Shown here piece after piece: positions 8,405-16,409 of a DNA stretch of 64,000 nucleotides (its first letter is position 1; every line of letters begins with the position of its first letter). A program made the position numbers and the translations under genes. Under the pieces are notes generated by a model that did no database searches, was not told the origin of the DNA, and worked only from the letters and a program-made list of their open reading frames with translations. This DNA comes from Oscillibacter sp. (lineage in GTDB: Bacteria; Bacillota; Clostridia; Oscillospirales; Oscillospiraceae), in NCBI GenBank assembly GCA_022652655.1, contig JALCRQ010000002.1, positions 58,627-122,626 on the forward strand, given 5' to 3'.

Positions 8405-9731
8405 GTTTTCCAACCGCCAGCTCAGGGATCTGATCGTCCCGCTGATTATCGAGCAGTTTCTCGCCATCACCGTGGGTCTGGCCGACTCCATGATGGTCTC
8501 CCAGGTGGGAGAGGCGGCGGTATCCGCCGTGTCCCTGGTGGACGCCGTAAACGTCCTGCTGGTCAGCGCCTTCGCAGCCCTGGCCACCGGCGGCGCCGTG
8601 ATTGCCGGGCAGTACCTGGGCCGGCGGGAGACGGGCAAGGCCTGCCGGGCCGCCCAGCAGCTGCTGCTTTTCATGGTGGAGTGCTCTCTGGTGGTGACGC
8701 TGGTGCTGTATCTCCTCAAGGGCTTCATCCTCCGCCGGGTGTTCGGCGCGGTGACGGCGGAGGTGGCAGGCTACGCCAGCACCTACTTCGTGATTGTGGA
8801 GGCGTCCACGGTCTTTCTCGCCGTCTACAACGCCGGGGCGGCGCTGTTCCGGATGATGGGGAACTCCGGCATCTCCATGCGGGTGTCTCTCATTATGAAC
8901 GGCATCAACGTGGTGGGAAATGCCGTTTTGGTGTTTGGGTTCCGCCTGGGCGTGGCAGGCGTGGCCATTCCCACGCTGGTGTCCAAATTCGTGGCCGCCG
9001 TGCTCATGGTAGTGCTGCTGTGCAGACAGGAGCTGCCGCTGCATCTGTCCCGGCCCTTCCCCCTGCGCTATGAGAGGGGAATGATCAAAAACATCCTGCG
9101 CATCGGCGTGCCCAACGGCATCGAGGGCAGCATGTTCCAGCTGGGGAAAATCCTGCTTTTGTCCGTAGTGGCGGGCTTCGGCACGGCCTCCGTGGCCGCC
9201 AACGCCGTGGGCGGCGTGCTGAACTCCTTTCAGATTCTGGCGCCTCAGTCCATCGGCCTGGGGATGGTCACCGTGGTGTCCCGCTGCGTGGGCGCCGGGG
9301 ATTTTGACCGGGCCAGGCTCTACACCCGCAAGCTGATGCGCTGGGGCTATCTCACCATGCTGATTCTGGTGGGGATCATCTCCCTGGCGCTGCCCCTGAT
9401 CCTGCGGGTCTACAACCTCTCCGACGCGGCCACGGAGATGACCCGGATGGTGGTCTTTTCCCACGGGCTGGTGGGCGTTGTGCTCTGGCCCGCCGCGTTT
9501 CAGCTGCCCCAGGCCCTGCGCGCCGCCGGCGACACCCGGTACACCATGATCGTCTCCTCCCTGTCCATGTGGACGTTCCGGGTCATTCTGGGAATCCTGT
9601 TCGCAAAGACCCTGGGCCTGGGCATGATGGGCACCTGGTACGCCATGTATGTGGACTGGGTGGTCCGGACGCCGTGCTTCCTGCTACGCTACCGGGGCCA
9701 CCGGTGGGAACAGAAGGCGCTGAAGGACTGA
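8382..9731 (+). CDS. MATE family efflux transporter
   Basis: Complete 449-residue MATE transporter with about 12 hydrophobic helices. It starts MQIQAPTEFSNRQLRDLIVP and carries LADSMMVSQVGEAAVSAVSL in helix 1 and the pseudo-symmetric NAVGGVLNSFQILAP segment in the second half. The start lies inside the end of the AraC gene, with GGAAGAAGG 7 nt upstream, so translation is coupled. It exports an unknown cationic compound or metabolite by Na+ or H+ antiport (family knowledge). It ends just before a bidirectional terminator. Confidence 0.93.
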   Translation: MQIQAPTEFSNRQLRDLIVPLIIEQFLAITVGLADSMMVSQVGEAAVSAVSLVDAVNVLLVSAFAALATGGAVIAGQYLGRRETGKACRAAQQLLLFMVECSLVVTLVLYLLKGFILRRVFGAVTAEVAGYASTYFVIVEASTVFLAVYNAGAALFRMMGNSGISMRVSLIMNGINVVGNAVLVFGFRLGVAGVAIPTLVSKFVAAVLMVVLLCRQELPLHLSRPFPLRYERGMIKNILRIGVPNGIEGSMFQLGKILLLSVVAGFGTASVAANAVGGVLNSFQILAPQSIGLGMVTVVSRCVGAGDFDRARLYTRKLMRWGYLTMLILVGIISLALPLILRVYNLSDAATEMTRMVVFSHGLVGVVLWPAAFQLPQALRAAGDTRYTMIVSSLSMWTFRVILGILFAKTLGLGMMGTWYAMYVDWVVRTPCFLLRYRGHRWEQKALKD

Positions 9732-9740
9732 CGCAAAAAA

Positions 9741-9772
9741 ACCGCGCCCCTTTCGGGACGCGGTCTCTTTTT
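9741..9772. terminator. Bidirectional terminator between the MATE and DUF362 genes
   Basis: The stem ACCGCG / CGCGGT encloses a CCCC...GGGA inner helix. Six A residues precede it and CTCTTTTT follows, so it can stop the rightward MATE transcript and the leftward DUF362 transcript. Confidence 0.75.
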
Positions 9773-9809
9773 CAGCTGTCTGCTCCGGAGCGCGGCCCCG
9801 GGCGGAGGG

Positions 9810-10928
9810 TCAGATTTCAATCAGCTCGTAGCTGCGGGTGCCCAGGCCCAGCTTCTCGCCGTGCTCCAGCGCGGAGCGCCAGTTGGTCTGGGGGAACAGA
9901 TCGTGGAAGTGGTCGTGGTGGCCGCAGGTGTGGCCGCCGTCGGCCAGCAGGGAGCCGGACAGGGGCGTCTGGGCCATAACGGCGTCTGCGCAGGCCTGAT
10001 CCAGAGCGATGGGGTCGAAGGAGGCGAACATTCCCACGTCCGGCACCACCGGGGCGTCGTTGAGGTTGTAGCAGTCGCAGAAGGGCGAGACGTCGCACAC
10101 CAGCGAGATGTGGAAGCTGGGGCGGCCGTCCAGAACAGCCTTGGTGTATTCCGCGATCTTGCAGTTGAGGATGTCGTTGGATTCGTCGCTGGCCGGCTCG
10201 ATGGCGTCCGTGGGGCAGTGGCCCAGGCACCGGCCGCAGCCGGCGCATTTGGCGTGATCGATGGCGGCCTTCCGGTCCGTCACATGGACGGCGTCGTGGG
10301 CGCACCAGCGGGTGCAGGTGCCGCAGCCGATGCACTTGTCCGTGTTGACGGAGGGCTTTCCGGCGCTGTGCTGCTCCATTTTTCCCGCCCGGGAGCCGCA
10401 GCCCATGCCGATATTCTTCAGCGTCCCGCCGAAGCCGGTGGCCTCGTGGCCTTTGAAATGCGTGAGGCTGATGAATATGTCCGCGTCCATAATGGCCTGG
10501 CCGATCTTGGCCTCCTTCACGTATTCGCCGCCCGCCACGGGAACCAGCGCCTCATCCGTGCCCTTGAGCCCGTCGGCGATCAGCACCTGGCAGCCGGTGG
10601 CGATGGGGTTGAAGCCGTTGATGTACGCGGAATCCAGGTGATCCAGGGCGTTTTTGCGTCCGCCGATATACAGGGTGTTGCAGTCGGTGAGGAAGGGCTT
10701 GCCGCCCCGCTCCCGCACAAAATCCGCCACCGTTCTGGCCCAGTTGGGCCGCAGGTAGGCCAGATTCCCGGGTTCGCCGAAGTGCATCTTGATGGCGGTG
10801 AATTTATCCTGAAAGTCCATGTCGCCCATGCCGGCGGTCTTCAGAAGCCGGGTGAGCTTCTGCTGCAGGTTCTCCTTGAAATCCTTGGTGCGGGAGTCCG
10901 TAAAATAAACCGGTGCTTTCTCGCTCAT
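9810..10928 (-). CDS. DUF362 domain protein with two [4Fe-4S] ferredoxin motifs
   Basis: 372-residue protein of the DUF362 family. The N-terminal part (VYFTDSRTKDFKENLQQKL, then TAIKMHFGEPGN) and the HFKGHEATGFGGTLKNIGMG motif are family hallmarks. A 2x[4Fe-4S] ferredoxin domain sits at about residues 195-250 (CIGCGTCTRWC and CAGCGRCLGHC, each followed by a fourth Cys-Pro-like ligand region). It is presumably a cytoplasmic electron-transfer protein; no reaction has been assigned to the family that I can state. AAAGGAG precedes the ATG. It lies 53 nt after a small hypothetical gene, so the two form an operon. Confidence 0.85.
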   Translation of the reverse strand: MSEKAPVYFTDSRTKDFKENLQQKLTRLLKTAGMGDMDFQDKFTAIKMHFGEPGNLAYLRPNWARTVADFVRERGGKPFLTDCNTLYIGGRKNALDHLDSAYINGFNPIATGCQVLIADGLKGTDEALVPVAGGEYVKEAKIGQAIMDADIFISLTHFKGHEATGFGGTLKNIGMGCGSRAGKMEQHSAGKPSVNTDKCIGCGTCTRWCAHDAVHVTDRKAAIDHAKCAGCGRCLGHCPTDAIEPASDESNDILNCKIAEYTKAVLDGRPSFHISLVCDVSPFCDCYNLNDAPVVPDVGMFASFDPIALDQACADAVMAQTPLSGSLLADGGHTCGHHDHFHDLFPQTNWRSALEHGEKLGLGTRSYELIEI

Positions 10929-10981
10929 AGCAGTTCTCCTTTGTCAAGCCGTATTTTCCGGGGAATGGGCCGCAGCCGCCG

Positions 10982-11395
10982 TCATTCCCCCAGATCCACA
11001 GAAATGTGATCGGTGCCGTGTTCGTCAAATTCGTCCAGATAGGCGTCAATCCGCTCCATCAGCTGGGCGTAGTTCTCGCGGGTCATCGGCTCTCCGTTCA
11101 TGTCCCGCAGGGCCATTTCCTCCGCCAGAATCTCGTAAAAGGTCACATCCTCGTAATCCTCAATGACCTCGTGAATGCCGCCGTCGGCAAACGCGCGGGA
11201 GGGAATGATCTCCCCGTCCAGACGTTCGGCCAGTTTTTTCATGCCGTGATGCGGACAGTGGGAGAAGATCAGGCTTTCGATCTGGTCGTACTCGCGGATG
11301 CGGTCGTTCTCTCTTGTGGAATTCATGACCCAGTTCCCGATATATACCAGATCCAGCAGATACCGGTACTGTTTCTCCGTCAGCTCTATGTTCAT
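10982..11395 (-). CDS. Conserved hypothetical acidic protein (137 aa)
   Basis: I do not recognise this family. The protein (starts MNIELTEKQYRYLLDLVYIG) is soluble, strongly acidic and largely helical, with one Cys-His cluster (SHCPHHG) near residues 46-52 and an Asp/Glu-rich C-terminus. The start is set by GGGAGG about 9 nt upstream of ATG 11395; the open frame extends further but without a ribosome site. It precedes the DUF362 gene in an operon with its own extended -10 promoter, and it is divergent from murI. No function can be given. Confidence 0.7.
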   Translation of the reverse strand: MNIELTEKQYRYLLDLVYIGNWVMNSTRENDRIREYDQIESLIFSHCPHHGMKKLAERLDGEIIPSRAFADGGIHEVIEDYEDVTFYEILAEEMALRDMNGEPMTRENYAQLMERIDAYLDEFDEHGTDHISVDLGE

Positions 11396-11437
11396 GATCT
11401 GGACACCTCCCATCCGGTTTCTTTGCCGGGTATCAAG

Positions 11438-11466
11438 ATTATAGCAAACTCCTGTTGAAAATTCCA
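11438..11466 (-). promoter_or_regulatory. Extended -10 promoter for the hypothetical-DUF362 operon
   Basis: On the minus strand TGCTATAAT forms an extended -10. A poor -35 (TGGAAT) lies 17 nt upstream. The start codon is about 43 nt downstream of the -10. Confidence 0.5.
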
Positions 11467-11500
11467 CATAAAAAAGCGGGAAAAAGCGCCAAAAACTGAC

Positions 11501-11529
11501 TTGCGGCCCGCTCTTACTCATAGTATAAT
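11501..11529 (+). promoter_or_regulatory. Sigma-A promoter for the murI-DUF1934-argS group
   Basis: TTGCGG, 17 nt, TATAAT, 75 nt upstream of the murI ATG. It is divergent from the hypothetical-gene promoter at 11438-11466. Confidence 0.75.
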
Positions 11530-11603
11530 AATAAACTTAGGTGCCGCAGGTTCCTCCCGGCGTTCAAATGCCGGATAACAGCGGTGCTTTAAGGGGGTTT
11601 TGT

Positions 11604-12419
11604 ATGGACGACCGGCCTATCGGCGTATTCGATTCGGGACTGGGCGGACTGACCGCCGTCCGTTCGCTCCGGCAGATCCTGCCGGAGGAAAATCTGATCT
11701 ATTTCGGTGACACGGCCCGGGTGCCGTACGGCGGCCGCTCCCGGGAGACGCTGCTCAAATATGCCCGGCAGGACGTCCGGTTCCTGCGTTCCTTTGATCT
11801 CAAGGCGATTTTAATCGCCTGCGGCACCGTCAGCACCACGGCTCTGCCCACGCTGGCGGCGGAGAACGACCTGCCCATCGTCGGCGTGGTGGAGCCCACC
11901 TGCCGCCGGGCGGTGGCCGTGACAAAAAACCGGCGGGTGGGAATGATCGCCACTCTGGCGTCCGTCCGCTCCGGGGCCTACGAGGCGCAGCTTCAAAAGC
12001 TGGACCCGTCGGTGCAGGTGGTTTCCAAGCCCTGCCCGCTGTTTGTGCCCCTGGTGGAAAACGGGCGCTTCGCCCCGGGAGACATCGTCATTGAGACGGT
12101 GGCCCGGGAGTATCTGGAGCCCCTGCGGGACACCGGCATCGACACGCTGATCCTGGGCTGCACCCACTATCCGCTGCTGTGGGACGTCATTCACGGCGTG
12201 ATGGGCCCCGGCGTCACACTGGTTTCCGCAGGAGAGGAGTCCGCCTTTGAGCTCAAGCGGCTGCTGACGGCCCGGGACGCCCGGGCGGACGGCGCCCGCA
12301 GCGGAACGGCGGAGTTCTGCGTCAGCGACCGGGCGGAGGATTTTGAGCGCACCGCTTCGCTGTTTCTGCAGGAGGATCTGCGGCACGCCGCCCGGAGGAT
12401 CGACATTGACCAATATTGA
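11604..12419 (+). CDS. murI: Glutamate racemase
   Basis: 271-residue racemase that makes D-glutamate for peptidoglycan. Motifs are GVFDSGLGGLTAVRSL (N-terminal catalytic region), FGDTARVPYGGRS, the first catalytic cysteine C73 in IACGTVSTTALPT, and the second cysteine in LILGCTHYPLL. The canonical ACNTAS motif is changed to ACGTVS, losing the usual substrate-binding Asn next to the catalytic Cys. ATG 11604 is chosen because AAGGGGG lies 6 nt upstream and the residues before it are not family-like. It overlaps the DUF1934 gene by 14 nt. Confidence 0.93.
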   Translation: MDDRPIGVFDSGLGGLTAVRSLRQILPEENLIYFGDTARVPYGGRSRETLLKYARQDVRFLRSFDLKAILIACGTVSTTALPTLAAENDLPIVGVVEPTCRRAVAVTKNRRVGMIATLASVRSGAYEAQLQKLDPSVQVVSKPCPLFVPLVENGRFAPGDIVIETVAREYLEPLRDTGIDTLILGCTHYPLLWDVIHGVMGPGVTLVSAGEESAFELKRLLTARDARADGARSGTAEFCVSDRAEDFERTASLFLQEDLRHAARRIDIDQY

Positions 12420-12879
12420 TGAAAAAGAGCCGCGGCCGGTAATTTTATCCGTGCGCGGGGAACAATATTTTGACGGGGCGGATCCCGACGGCACCGAGCT
12501 GATGACCGAGGGCACGCTGGCCGCCACGCCGGAGGGCTTTCTCATCACCTACCAGGAGAGCAGCCTCACCGGCATGGAGGGGACCACCACATCGTTCGAG
12601 ATCCGGGGCCGGCAGGTGCTGCTGACCCGAACCGGCAAGGTGAACTCCCAGATGGTGTTTGAGGAGGGGCGGCAGCACACCTCCCTGTACGAGACGCCCT
12701 TCGGGGAGCTCAGCGTGGACATTCAGACCAGCCGCCTGCGGCACAGCATGACGGAGCGGGGCGGCCTTTTGGAGATCCGCTACTCCATCGCCGTGGAGCA
12801 CACGGTGACGGGGCGGAACTCCTTCCGGATCCGGGTGCGGGAAAAGCTGCGCCGGGAGAACACGGCACAGCGCGCATAG
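12406..12879 (+). CDS. DUF1934 domain protein (YwiB-like)
   Basis: 157-residue beta-barrel (calycin-like) protein of unknown function. The pattern VILSVRGEQYFDGADPDGTELMTEGTLAATPEGFLITYQES, with later TGMEGTTTSFEI, is that of DUF1934. In Bacillus the homologue ywiB sits directly before argS, and the same order holds here. TTG at 12406 is my start: GGAGG lies 7 nt upstream, and it overlaps the murI stop, implying coupled translation. A GTG at 12451 is possible but would delete the first strand. Confidence 0.85.
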   Translation: MTNIDEKEPRPVILSVRGEQYFDGADPDGTELMTEGTLAATPEGFLITYQESSLTGMEGTTTSFEIRGRQVLLTRTGKVNSQMVFEEGRQHTSLYETPFGELSVDIQTSRLRHSMTERGGLLEIRYSIAVEHTVTGRNSFRIRVREKLRRENTAQRA

Positions 12880-12961
12880 CTGCCGACGGCCACGTCCGGC
12901 GCCGGAAATCCGGGCCGGAGCGCGCGTAAAATGAAACAACTGCAAAGAGAGGGATTTGTGC

Positions 12962-14707
12962 ATGATTCACATGATTGAGCTGGCAAAAAAGCAGGCCGCC
13001 CGGCTGACGCTGGACGCCTACCGCGCCGCCGCCGCGGCGGGAAAGCTGCCCCAGGCCGACGTTAAAACCGCGCCGGTGGAGATCCCCAAGGATACCCGGA
13101 ACGGCGATTTCACCACCACCTTCGCCCTGGCCAACGCCAAGGCGCTGCGGCTTCCGCCCCACACCGTGGCGCAGCTTGTGCTGGAATATCTGACGCTGGA
13201 CGGCACCTACTTCGCCGCCGCCGAGCTGGCCGGCCCGGGGTTTCTGAATTTCCGCCTCAACGGCTCCTGGTACCGGGGCGTGCTGGACGCCATCGAGTCC
13301 GAGGGCCCCGGCTACGGCACCTCCGACGATCTCAAGGGCCAGAAGATCATGGTGGAGTTCGTCTCCGCCAACCCCACCGGCCCCATGCACATGGGCAACG
13401 CCCGGGGCGGCGTGCTGGGCGACACCCTGGCCTCCGTGCTGACGGCGTGCGGCGCCGACGTGACGCGGGAGTTCTACGTCAACGACGCCGGACACCAGAT
13501 CGACAAATTTGCCCAGTCCATTGAGGCCCGCTACCTGCAGCTCATCCGGGGCGAGGACGCGGTGCCCTTCCCGGAGGACGGCTACCAGGGCGGCGACATC
13601 CGGGAGCTGGCCCAGGCCTATTACGACGCCCACGGCGCCGGACTGGCGGACGCCGACGAGGCCACCCGCCGGACGATCCTGGCCCAGTTCGGCCTGGATG
13701 TGAACCTGCCCAAGATGAAGTCCGATCTGGAGCGGTACAAAATCCACTACGACAACTGGTTCTATGAATCCACCCTCCATGAAAGCGGCTTCGTGGCGGA
13801 GACGGCGGACAAGCTCACGGCCCTGGGCTACACTTATGAAAAGGACGGGGCGCTGTGGCTGAAAACCGCCGAGATCCTGGAGCAGGTCTACCGCGCCGCC
13901 GGAAAGACGGACAAGGAGATCGAAAAGCTGGATCTCAAGGACGACGTGCTGCAGCGGGCCAACGGATTCTACACGTATTTCGCCGCCGATATCGCCTATC
14001 ACCGCAACAAGTTTGAGGTGCGGGGCTTCGACCGGGTCATCAACGTCTGGGGCGCCGACCACCACGGCCACGTGGCCCGGCTCAAGGGCGCGCTGGACGC
14101 TCTGGGGCTGGACGGAAGCGGACGGCTGGACATCGTGCTCATGCAGCTGGTCAAGCTGCTGCGGGACGGCGAGGTGGTCCGGATGAGCAAGCGCACCGGC
14201 AAGGCCATCTCCCTTTCGGATCTGCTGGACGAGGTGCCTGTGGACGCGGCCCGCTGGTTTTTCAACGCCAAGCCGGACACGCAGATGGAATTTGACCTGG
14301 GGCTGGCCGTTCGGGAGGACTCCGAAAACCCCATCTATTATGTGGAATACGCCCACGCCCGGATCTGGTCGCTGCTGCGGGCCATGGAGGCGGAGGACGT
14401 GCGCGTCCTGCCCATGGAGCAGGTGGACGACTCCCTTCTCCGGGGTGAAACCGAGACGGCGCTGATCCGTCAGCTGGCCCAGTTCTGCGAGGTGGTCCGG
14501 CTGGCCGCCCGGGACTACGATCCCTCCTTTATCAACCGGTATCTCCAGGAGCTGGCCGGCTGCTTCCACCGGTTTTACACCGTCTGCCGCATCAAGGGCG
14601 AGGAGAAGCGCCTGGCGGAGGCCCGGCTCAAGTTGGCCGACTGCACCCGCGCCGTGCTGCGGGGCGGCCTTGCGCTGATCGGCGTCACCGCGCCTGAAAA
14701 GATGTAA
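12962..14707 (+). CDS. argS: Arginyl-tRNA synthetase
   Basis: 581-residue class I synthetase charging tRNA-Arg. It has the N-terminal Add-1 domain (about residues 1-110), the HIGH-type motif HMGN near residue 142 (PTGPMHMGNARGG), the KMSK-type loop RMSKRTG near residue 408, and the helical DALR anticodon-binding domain at the C-terminus (EYAHARIWSLLR ... CTRAVLRGGLALIGV). ATG 12962 is used because AGAGAGGG lies 8 nt upstream. It lies 82 nt after the DUF1934 gene and 43 nt before azlC. Confidence 0.97.
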   Translation: MIHMIELAKKQAARLTLDAYRAAAAAGKLPQADVKTAPVEIPKDTRNGDFTTTFALANAKALRLPPHTVAQLVLEYLTLDGTYFAAAELAGPGFLNFRLNGSWYRGVLDAIESEGPGYGTSDDLKGQKIMVEFVSANPTGPMHMGNARGGVLGDTLASVLTACGADVTREFYVNDAGHQIDKFAQSIEARYLQLIRGEDAVPFPEDGYQGGDIRELAQAYYDAHGAGLADADEATRRTILAQFGLDVNLPKMKSDLERYKIHYDNWFYESTLHESGFVAETADKLTALGYTYEKDGALWLKTAEILEQVYRAAGKTDKEIEKLDLKDDVLQRANGFYTYFAADIAYHRNKFEVRGFDRVINVWGADHHGHVARLKGALDALGLDGSGRLDIVLMQLVKLLRDGEVVRMSKRTGKAISLSDLLDEVPVDAARWFFNAKPDTQMEFDLGLAVREDSENPIYYVEYAHARIWSLLRAMEAEDVRVLPMEQVDDSLLRGETETALIRQLAQFCEVVRLAARDYDPSFINRYLQELAGCFHRFYTVCRIKGEEKRLAEARLKLADCTRAVLRGGLALIGVTAPEKM

Positions 14708-14750
14708 CCGGCGGCCGCGCGGGACAGAATCTGAACCTCCGGAGGCTCTC

Positions 14751-15458
14751 ATGAAGCAGCCAGTTTCCACCGCCGGCCCCCGCCTTCGGGCCCTGCGGGC
14801 GGCGTTTCCGGCCACGATCCCCGTGCTGACCGGATTTTTGTGCCTGGGTCTGGCCTACGGACTGCTGATGGCGTCCAAGGGCTACGGCCCCCTGTGGTCG
14901 GCGCTGATGAGCGCCGTCGCCTTCGGCGGCAGCATGCAGTACGCGGCCATCACCCTGCTGACCACCGCGTTTGATCCCCTGCAGGCGTTTCTGCTCTCCC
15001 TGATGGTCAACGCCCGGCACCTTTTCTACGGACTTTCCATGCTGGAAAAATACCGGGGTCTCGGAAAGCTCCGGCCCTTCCTGATTTATACGCTCTGCGA
15101 CGAGACGTTTTCCATCGTCTCCTCTGTGGAGCCGCCGGAGGATGTGGAGCGCGGCGCGTTCTGCTTCTGGGTGTCCCTGCTGGACTACGGCTACTGGGTG
15201 GCGGCCTCTGCGCTGGGGGGAATCCTGGGCGGGCTGATCACCTTCAACACGGCGGGCATGGACTTTGCCCTCACCGCTCTTTTCGCGGTGCTGTTTCTGG
15301 AGCAGTGGAAAAAGCCCGAAAACCGGCCCGCCGGCCTCATCGGCCTGGCGGCCGCGGCGGCGTCCCGGCTGTTCTTCGGCCCGGGCGGAATGGTGATTCC
15401 CGCCATGCTCCTGATTCTCGCCGCGCTGCTGGGAGGGAGGAAACGCCTGTGTACCTGA
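14751..15458 (+). CDS. azlC: AzlC family branched-chain amino acid exporter, large subunit
   Basis: 235-residue membrane protein with about six helices. Family marks are AAFPATIPVLTGFLCLGLAYG, FGGSMQYAAITLL, and NARHLFYGLSML in the middle. In Bacillus, AzlC with AzlD exports branched-chain amino acids and their analogues. CCGGAGG precedes the ATG. The azlC end overlaps azlD by 10 nt, the standard arrangement for this two-component exporter. Its following of argS looks incidental. Confidence 0.92.
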   Translation: MKQPVSTAGPRLRALRAAFPATIPVLTGFLCLGLAYGLLMASKGYGPLWSALMSAVAFGGSMQYAAITLLTTAFDPLQAFLLSLMVNARHLFYGLSMLEKYRGLGKLRPFLIYTLCDETFSIVSSVEPPEDVERGAFCFWVSLLDYGYWVAASALGGILGGLITFNTAGMDFALTALFAVLFLEQWKKPENRPAGLIGLAAAAASRLFFGPGGMVIPAMLLILAALLGGRKRLCT

Positions 15459-15784
15459 CGCCTGTACAGACCCTGATGATGATTCTGGCGGTGGCCGCAG
15501 GCACCCAGCTGACCCGCTGGCTGCCGTTCCTCCTCTTTCCGGAGCACCGGCAGCCGCCCCGGACGGTGACCTATCTGGGGCGGGTCCTGCCCGCCGCCAT
15601 GATGGGACTTCTGGTGGTATACTGTCTGCGGAACGTACCGCTGTGGGCGGCGCCCCACGCCCTGCCGGAGGCGCTGGCCCTGGCCCTTGTCGCCGTGCTG
15701 CACCGCTGGAAGGGCAGCGTCCTCCTCTCCATCGCGGGAGGGACGGCCCTCTACATGTTTCTGATTCAGGCGGTTTTTGCCTGA
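15449..15784 (+). CDS. azlD: AzlD family branched-chain amino acid exporter, small subunit
   Basis: 111-residue protein with three to four helices and the AzlD signature TRWLPFLLFPEHRQPPRTVTY, then LGRVLPAAMMGLLVVYCLRN. The start is GTG 15449, with GGAGG 8 nt upstream, inside the end of azlC. It works with AzlC in the membrane. A strong terminator follows 50 nt downstream. Confidence 0.9.
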   Translation: MYLTPVQTLMMILAVAAGTQLTRWLPFLLFPEHRQPPRTVTYLGRVLPAAMMGLLVVYCLRNVPLWAAPHALPEALALALVAVLHRWKGSVLLSIAGGTALYMFLIQAVFA

Positions 15785-15834
15785 CCGCGCCGGCCAAAAG
15801 CGCTTTAACGGCGGCTGGGAGATCCTTCACAGAA

Positions 15835-15872
15835 AAAACGGCGGCGGGAGACAAGCTCCCGCCGCCGTTTTC
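15835..15872 (+). terminator. Terminator after azlCD
   Basis: Stem of about 16 bp (AAAACGGCGGCGGGAG / CTCCCGCCGCCGTTTT) with a 5-nt loop, ending in a T run. It closes the murI-to-azlD transcription group. Confidence 0.85.
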
Positions 15873-16085
15873 CTGTCCGCGCCTCAAAAAAAATGGGGCG
15901 GCGCACCGGAGGGGGAAGCTGCCCGGCGCGGAGAATCCTATATTTTTATACAAAAAGCGGGTTTTCTTTTTCCAAAAGCTTAACGGGTTTTTGCCGAAGA
16001 AACAGTAGCTTTTTTTACAGTGCGGTGCTATGATACTCCGATGGTATGAATCAGGAATACCCACGGACGAATGGAGGCCGGAATT
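15873..16085 (+). promoter_or_regulatory. Intergenic region before the V-type ATPase operon, with a possible extended -10
   Basis: AT-rich stretch between the azlD terminator and the ATPase genes. The only promoter-like element I see is TGCTATGAT (16026-16034), an extended -10 without a convincing -35, about 55 nt before the first start. No ORF or structured RNA is evident in the rest. Confidence 0.3.
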
Positions 16086-16409
16086 TTGGAATATCTCAGC
16101 CTTGTAAACCAGATTATTCAGGCGGAGCACAACGCCAAAAGCATTGCGCAGGAGGCCGCGGAGCGGGCGCCGGTGCTGGAGGAGGAACTCCAGCGGGAAA
16201 AGGACGCGCTGCGAACCTCCGCCATGAACCGGGCCCGGGAAAAAGCCGCCGAGGCGGAAAACCGGATCCGCGCCGGCGCCGAAAACGACCTGCGGCTTTG
16301 GGACGAAAAACTGGTGGAATCCACGTCCAAGGTGGAGGCCGCCGATGAAAAATACCGGGAGAACTGGGTGGACACGCTGTTCTCCATGATCGTAAAGGGT
16401 ACGCCATGA
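16086..16409 (+). CDS. V/A-type ATPase peripheral stalk subunit (G/H-like)
   Basis: About 107 residues, almost entirely a charged coiled coil (IIQAEHNAKSIAQEAAERAP, then REKDALRTSAMNRAREKAAE), as expected for the G/H-type stalk that pairs with subunit E and links the A3B3 head to subunit I. Start: TTG 16086 has GGAGG 8 nt upstream. An ATG five codons earlier (16071) would place that GGAGG inside the gene and has no good site of its own. It overlaps the next gene by 4 nt (ATGA). First gene of the ATPase operon. Confidence 0.8.
   Translation: MEYLSLVNQIIQAEHNAKSIAQEAAERAPVLEEELQREKDALRTSAMNRAREKAAEAENRIRAGAENDLRLWDEKLVESTSKVEAADEKYRENWVDTLFSMIVKGTP

Noticed and set aside
10915..10960. TTGACA-like box just upstream of the DUF362 gene as a separate promoter
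   Set aside because: It overlaps the ribosome binding site and has no -10 box before the start codon.
12710..14815. Minus-strand open frame of about 701 codons opposite argS
   Set aside because: Antisense shadow of argS; no ribosome site and shadow-like composition.
16014..16034. TTTACA and TATGAT as a normal promoter for the ATPase operon
   Set aside because: The two boxes are only 9 nt apart; at best the TATGAT acts as an extended -10.
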